Assembly (NCBI GenBank): GCA_029202485.1
Contig: CP119313.1
Span: 1,364,001 to 1,428,000, forward strand
DNA from: Candidatus Pedobacter colombiensis
Lineage (GTDB): Bacteria; Bacteroidota; Bacteroidia; Sphingobacteriales; Sphingobacteriaceae
Length of the DNA: 64,000 nucleotides
Direction: 5' to 3'
The notes under the pieces are model-generated. The model ran no database searches and was not told where the DNA came from. It saw nothing but the letters and a program-made list of their open reading frames with translations. How positions within the stretch are numbered: position 1 is the stretch's first letter; every line of letters starts with the position of its first letter. The position numbers and the translations under genes were made by a program. Of the stretch, positions 63,101 to 64,000 are shown in pieces.

Positions 63101-63492
63101 CGCTCGCTGGGATTGTGGTACGTAATGGGATATTACTGGTCGAATTTGCGGATCTGATGGTGAGTCAGGGTATGGAGGTAAGGGAGGCTGTTATTGAAGC
63201 TGGTCGTACCAGGATGACACCGGTATTGCTGACCGCAACAGCGACTATGCTCGGATTGATACCTTTGGCCGTTGGCTTAAATATAGACTTTGTGACCATG
63301 TTCACTGAGTTCCATCCGCATATTTATTTTGGCGGAGATAACGTTGCATTCTGGGGCCCTTTATCGTGGACAATCATATTCGGGTTAAGTTTTGCCACTT
63401 TCTTAACACTTATTTTGGTTCCTTGTATGTATTTGGTTGCTGATAAGAATTCGAAAAAGATTAAGTCACTATTTAGTAAGGGTAAAAAATAA
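60109..63492 (+). CDS. RND family efflux pump permease (AcrB/HAE-1-like)
   Basis: A 1127-residue inner-membrane proton-driven pump with 12 transmembrane helices (one N-terminal, then clusters around 340-550 and 890-1110). TM4 carries the proton-relay Asp pair in GIVVDDAIVVIEN. Two large periplasmic loops are present. It belongs with the hydrophobe/amphiphile exporters rather than heavy-metal CusA types, which share the fold but have a charged metal relay; the loop sequences do not show a Met-rich metal path. It is ~80 residues longer than AcrB, mainly a central cytoplasmic/membrane insert (~500-580). Last gene of the operon, ending at an elaborate hairpin. Confidence 0.93.
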   Translation: MKDINKEFRPSSWAIDNRTAIYVFTCLLMIAGYFSYNSLPKENFPEVIIPKIFVQTVYPGTSPANIENLVTKQLEKQIRGTLGLKKITSNSYQDFSFITAEFNTGVDIKDAKQRVKDAVDKARTDLPTDLPADPVIMDINLSDLPIMYINISGDYDLKKLKEYADDIQDRVEGLKEIAGVDIVGALEPEIQINVDLRKMEAARLSFNDIAQAVSKENKTISGGSVKMDGMLRTLNVKKEFKDAEEIGNLIVKTPTGGAVYLKDIAEVKDSFKEQNSYARLYGKNVITLNVRKRSGENLIEASDKINALLKEMKGKVIPEKLNITITGDQSDQTRITLHDLINTIIIGFILVTLILMFFMGVTNALFVAMSVPLSMFIAFLSMPVLGGLFHFNFTMNMMVLFSFLLGLGIVVDDAIVVIENTHRIFDNGKVPIVKAAKTATGEVFLPVLSGTLTTLAPFFPLLFWPGIIGEFMYFLPVTLIVTLSASLIVAYIINPVFAVDFMKPHHDDEGSRPAFNKAVKRTLLVFTIIAILCYLVNFGLGNFVVFLALLYLLNHFFLSGVIKKFQEVTWPKAVNNYHSLLVWALKRPRTMIWSTVGLFFFALLLVGVVPPRIVFFPAADPNFAYVYIELPVGTDQAYTSKVVEKVEEKVTKVVGRNNPDVSSIISNVTVGVTDPQGEDQGEYTNKGKVTVAFVAYGKRKGERTINYLDKIRQAVKGIPGAEITVAQEQGGPPTAKPISIEITGDNLDSIAVTSERLKKFLDSKQVAGVEELKTDFQNNKPEIIFNINRERANREGVSTQDIGNSLRAALYGYEISKFRDVNDDYEINVRAKEDQRNNLEALRNMKITFRDMGMNGVIRQVPISAFADINYVNTYGGIKRKQQKRIIILSSNVLSEYNANEVVANIQSEINEFKAPDGVVIKMAGEQEEQMETAAFLGTALVSALFIILIILVLQFNSISKPIVILSEILFSVIGVLLGITIFRMELSIVMTGLGIVALAGIVVRNGILLVEFADLMVSQGMEVREAVIEAGRTRMTPVLLTATATMLGLIPLAVGLNIDFVTMFTEFHPHIYFGGDNVAFWGPLSWTIIFGLSFATFLTLILVPCMYLVADKNSKKIKSLFSKGKK

Positions 63493-63570
63493 CCGTTCTC
63501 CTCGAAGGCTGGAATCTTTGCCTGAAGAAGGCAAATTTCCTAGGCCTTTACGGAGAAGGTGATTTTTTTT
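63492..63570 (+). terminator. Terminator of the RND efflux operon
   Basis: A long imperfect hairpin (ACCGTTCTCC...AAGGC pairing with GCCTT...GGAGAA, enclosing a second hairpin GGAAxxTTTGCC/GGCAAATTTCC) is followed by eight T at 63563-63570. Confidence 0.75.
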
Positions 63571-63645
63571 AATTGGGCGCTTTACTTTAGGGCGCCTGAT
63601 TTGTTATGGTTGTCGGATGAATTAGGATTTGGTTTACTCCAGTAT

Positions 63646-64000
63646 TTACGCAGGTACTTTTAAAGTGATAATTTCTTCTATCAACTGATCAATTTGTGAT
63701 TTGGTGACGTTGGGCATGCAGATGATGTGCGACCAGCCACTTTCGGCAGCGAGCTGCCATTTTTGTCTGATTTTTAAGTCAGGCTCAGGGAAGTTTACAG
63801 TAATGGCATTTGTATTTCTCCAAGCCGGGATGCCTATTTCTTTAAGTTTTTGTTCTGCGTAACTGGCTGTTTCAAGGCAATGACAGGCACGTTCTTTTAG
63901 ACCAGATATGCCTAGTTTTTTTATGGTGTACCATAGGAAGAGTGGGCTATGTCCATTTCGGGAGCCAGAAATGGTGGTGTCCATACTTCCTATGTAAGCT
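63646..64000 (-). CDS. Histidine decarboxylase-like PLP enzyme, partial (C-terminal part)
   Basis: Only the C-terminal 118 residues are inside the window; the frame stays open to base 64000 (AYIGS precedes the internal Met). The block YIGSMDTTISGSRNGHSPLFLWY is typical of group II PLP-dependent histidine decarboxylases, and the end (RNTNAITVNFPEP, IICMPNVTKSQIDQLIEEI) also fits that family. It would convert histidine to histamine, a step in some siderophore or amine pathways. The PLP lysine lies outside the window, so related serine or aromatic amino acid decarboxylases cannot be fully excluded. Confidence 0.75.
   Translation of the reverse strand, partial: AYIGSMDTTISGSRNGHSPLFLWYTIKKLGISGLKERACHCLETASYAEQKLKEIGIPAWRNTNAITVNFPEPDLKIRQKWQLAAESGWSHIICMPNVTKSQIDQLIEEIITLKVPA

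Overview
The window is a contiguous stretch of a Bacteroidota chromosome, most likely Sphingobacteriaceae and close to Pedobacter. The evidence is family content restricted to or typical of that phylum (DUF4290, DUF3822, a GH130 enzyme beside a long GT4 glycosyltransferase, a lone Gre C-terminal-like protein), AT-rich DNA, almost no Shine-Dalgarno signals, and many upstream copies of the Bacteroidota -7 promoter element TAnnTTTG. No phage, insertion sequence, CRISPR array or rRNA was seen. There is one tRNA gene.

Layout. 1-5.8 kb: 3' part of a cystathionine beta-synthase gene, then on the minus strand uvrD/pcrA, a DUF4290 gene and murA. MurA has Asp in place of the catalytic-loop Cys. 5.9-13.2 kb: M20 dipeptidase, GH25 lysozyme-like protein, a secreted repeat protein, the MgtA-type Mg2+ P-type ATPase and a cardiolipin synthase. 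13.3-20.4 kb: tRNA-Leu(CAG), a small promoter-bearing ORF, dipeptide epimerase, a YyaL/DUF255 protein, SlyD, and a four-gene minus-strand operon (ABC ATPase, FtsX-like permease with a His-rich loop, DUF3299-like protein, Fur-family regulator). That operon has a near-perfect palindromic operator over its promoter, which suggests a self-regulated metal transport unit.

20.6-30.1 kb is the most unusual region: two giant genes in tandem (1757 and 1374 codons) that I cannot assign to any family. They have no signal peptides or obvious transmembrane helices, are beta-rich with short helical segments, and end in a perfect inverted repeat. They are the best candidates for an undescribed system.

30.1-44.3 kb: ABC-F ATPase, two small unknown genes, nitroreductase plus a Gre-like protein, two tandem NodB-type deacetylase lipoproteins, an S9 dipeptidyl peptidase, a C1 (bleomycin-hydrolase-like) peptidase, an outer-membrane beta-barrel protein, and a convergent GH130 phosphorylase/GT4 glycosyltransferase pair. 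44.4-54 kb: clpB, an intergenic GC-rich hairpin with 11-bp tandem repeats, DUF1801 and MFS genes, pyrE with an SRPBCC gene, a sigma-70 factor, a Nudix hydrolase, and the DUF3822-rsmD-coaD operon. 54-64 kb: RecD-like helicase, a four-helix-bundle membrane sensor without output domain, a histidine kinase, a complete tripartite RND efflux operon (TolC, adaptor, pump), and the 3' part of a histidine decarboxylase-like gene that runs off the window.

Housekeeping functions (peptidoglycan, DNA repair, CoA, pyrimidine, protein quality control) are interspersed with envelope and transport functions. Several gene starts had to be moved downstream of the longest ORF on the basis of family N-termini and promoter positions. 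Four convergent gene pairs share their stop codons (4-nt overlaps).
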